NCBI GenBank assembly: GCA_030151165.1
Contig: JASLEM010000584.1
Location: 1 to 6,746 of the forward strand
From: Burkholderiaceae bacterium
Lineage (GTDB): Bacteria > Pseudomonadota > Gammaproteobacteria > Burkholderiales > Burkholderiaceae
Direction: 5' to 3'
DNA length: 6,746 nucleotides
In this document: positions 6,530-6,746 of the stretch, piece after piece
Layout of the letters: each line of letters starts with the position of its first letter
How positions within the stretch are numbered: position 1 is the stretch's first letter
The notes under the pieces: model-generated
Seen by the model: only the letters and a program-made list of their open reading frames with translations
Told to the model about the DNA's origin: nothing
Databases searched by the model: none
Program-made: the position numbers and the translations under genes

Positions 6530-6571
6530 TTTCACGGAAGCGAAACATCAGTGAAAACCATCGATGGGTTT
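6530..6571. promoter_or_regulatory. Operator-like palindromes upstream of the second receptor
   Basis: CCATCGATGG (6558-6567) is a perfect palindrome with a central CG. With its flanks AAA (6554-6556) and TTT (6569-6571) it forms an 18-base palindrome with one mismatched pair, resembling LacI-family operators. Just upstream, TTTCAC (6530-6535) and GTGAAA (6551-6556) are inverted arms whose centres are 21 bases apart, two helical turns. Both lie 60-100 bases before the ATG at 6631, upstream of a possible -10, so they are candidate sites for a regulator of the second receptor. No cognate regulator gene is visible. Confidence 0.4.
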
Positions 6572-6585
6572 AAGGGTCGCCGTCC

Positions 6586-6591
6586 TATCAT
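6586..6591 (+). promoter_or_regulatory. Candidate -10 element of the second receptor gene
   Basis: TATCAT lies 45 bases before the ATG in the most AT-rich stretch of the region (about 6583-6618). No good -35 is seen; the expected position overlaps the end of the palindrome at 6554-6571. TATTAA at 6592-6597 is an alternative. Confidence 0.35.
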
Positions 6592-6630
6592 TATTAAATC
6601 AACTCATTTGACTTGACTGGAAGCAGCGAC

Positions 6631-6746
6631 ATGATCCTCAAGCCCCATCCGATCGCCGCTGCTGCGGCCCTCGCCCTGCTCGGCGCGTTGGCGCCGACCG
6701 CGGGCTTCGCGCAGGCCGCGGCGACGCCCGCCGCGCCGGCGTCCGC
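6631..6746 (+). CDS. Probable second TonB-dependent receptor (N-terminal signal peptide only, cut by window edge)
   Basis: Thirty-eight full codons are present and the frame runs off the window. The start ATG has a ribosome binding site, GGAAG (6619-6623), seven bases upstream. The residues MILKPHPIAAAAALALLGAL form a Sec signal peptide with a likely cleavage after GFA at residues 25-27, followed by an Ala/Pro/Ser-rich stretch. This closely parallels the receptor at 757: both share PIAAAAA, a GA(V/L)A core, FAQ at the cleavage site and an Ala/Pro linker, which in that protein precedes the TonB box. A second receptor of the same family is therefore the best call, also because the locus type often carries several. 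Plug and barrel lie outside the window, so another exported protein remains possible. Confidence 0.65.
   Translation, partial: MILKPHPIAAAAALALLGALAPTAGFAQAAATPAAPAS

Noticed and set aside
6285..6548. Small minus-strand frames after the halogenase (up to 6548)
   Set aside because: Arg/Ala-rich sequence without a family match, overlapping the halogenase 3' end and the control region of the next gene.
6608..6613. TTGACT as a -35 box for the second receptor
   Set aside because: It lies only 17 bases before the ATG, so no -10 and start site can fit between it and the coding start.

Overview
The window comes from a high-GC Gram-negative bacterium. The TonB-dependent receptor belongs to the large Xanthomonas/Caulobacter-type family, and its neighbours are typical of Xanthomonas/Lysobacter-like gammaproteobacteria, so a member of the Xanthomonadaceae/Lysobacteraceae is the best guess. 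This is a judgement from protein style; no database was searched.

Layout: (1) 1-360, minus strand: N-terminal 120 residues of a GntR/HutC-type repressor, cut by the window edge. (2) 361-756: divergent control region with a half-conserved copy of the GntR-type operator (TGGTCTAGAC core), further TGGT half-sites and a strong hairpin. (3) 757-3516, plus strand: complete 919-residue TonB-dependent outer-membrane receptor, followed by an intrinsic terminator at 3557-3593. (4) 3622-4653, minus strand: 343-residue cupin_8/JmjC-like Fe(II) oxygenase-type protein. (5) 4654-4743: compact divergent promoter centred on an extended palindrome. (6) 4744-6354, plus strand: 536-residue flavin-dependent halogenase of the tryptophan-halogenase family. 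(7) 6355-6630: control region with a LacI-operator-like palindrome. (8) 6631 to the end, plus strand: signal peptide and first residues of a probable second TonB-dependent receptor.

The genes look like one nutrient-uptake locus. A GntR/UTRA repressor probably senses a phosphorylated sugar; relatives with this operator (DasR, NagR/YvoA) sense amino-sugar phosphates. Two outer-membrane receptors flank a pair of oxidative enzymes, the cupin protein and the halogenase. Association of tryptophan-halogenase-like and cupin-like proteins with TonB-dependent receptors is a known but poorly understood theme in Xanthomonas and Caulobacter relatives, and the enzymes' natural substrate is unclear. Here the halogenase keeps the catalytic lysine and glutamate, but several residues that hold tryptophan in PrnA are changed. 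I see no RNA gene, insertion sequence, CRISPR array or clear sign of horizontal transfer.
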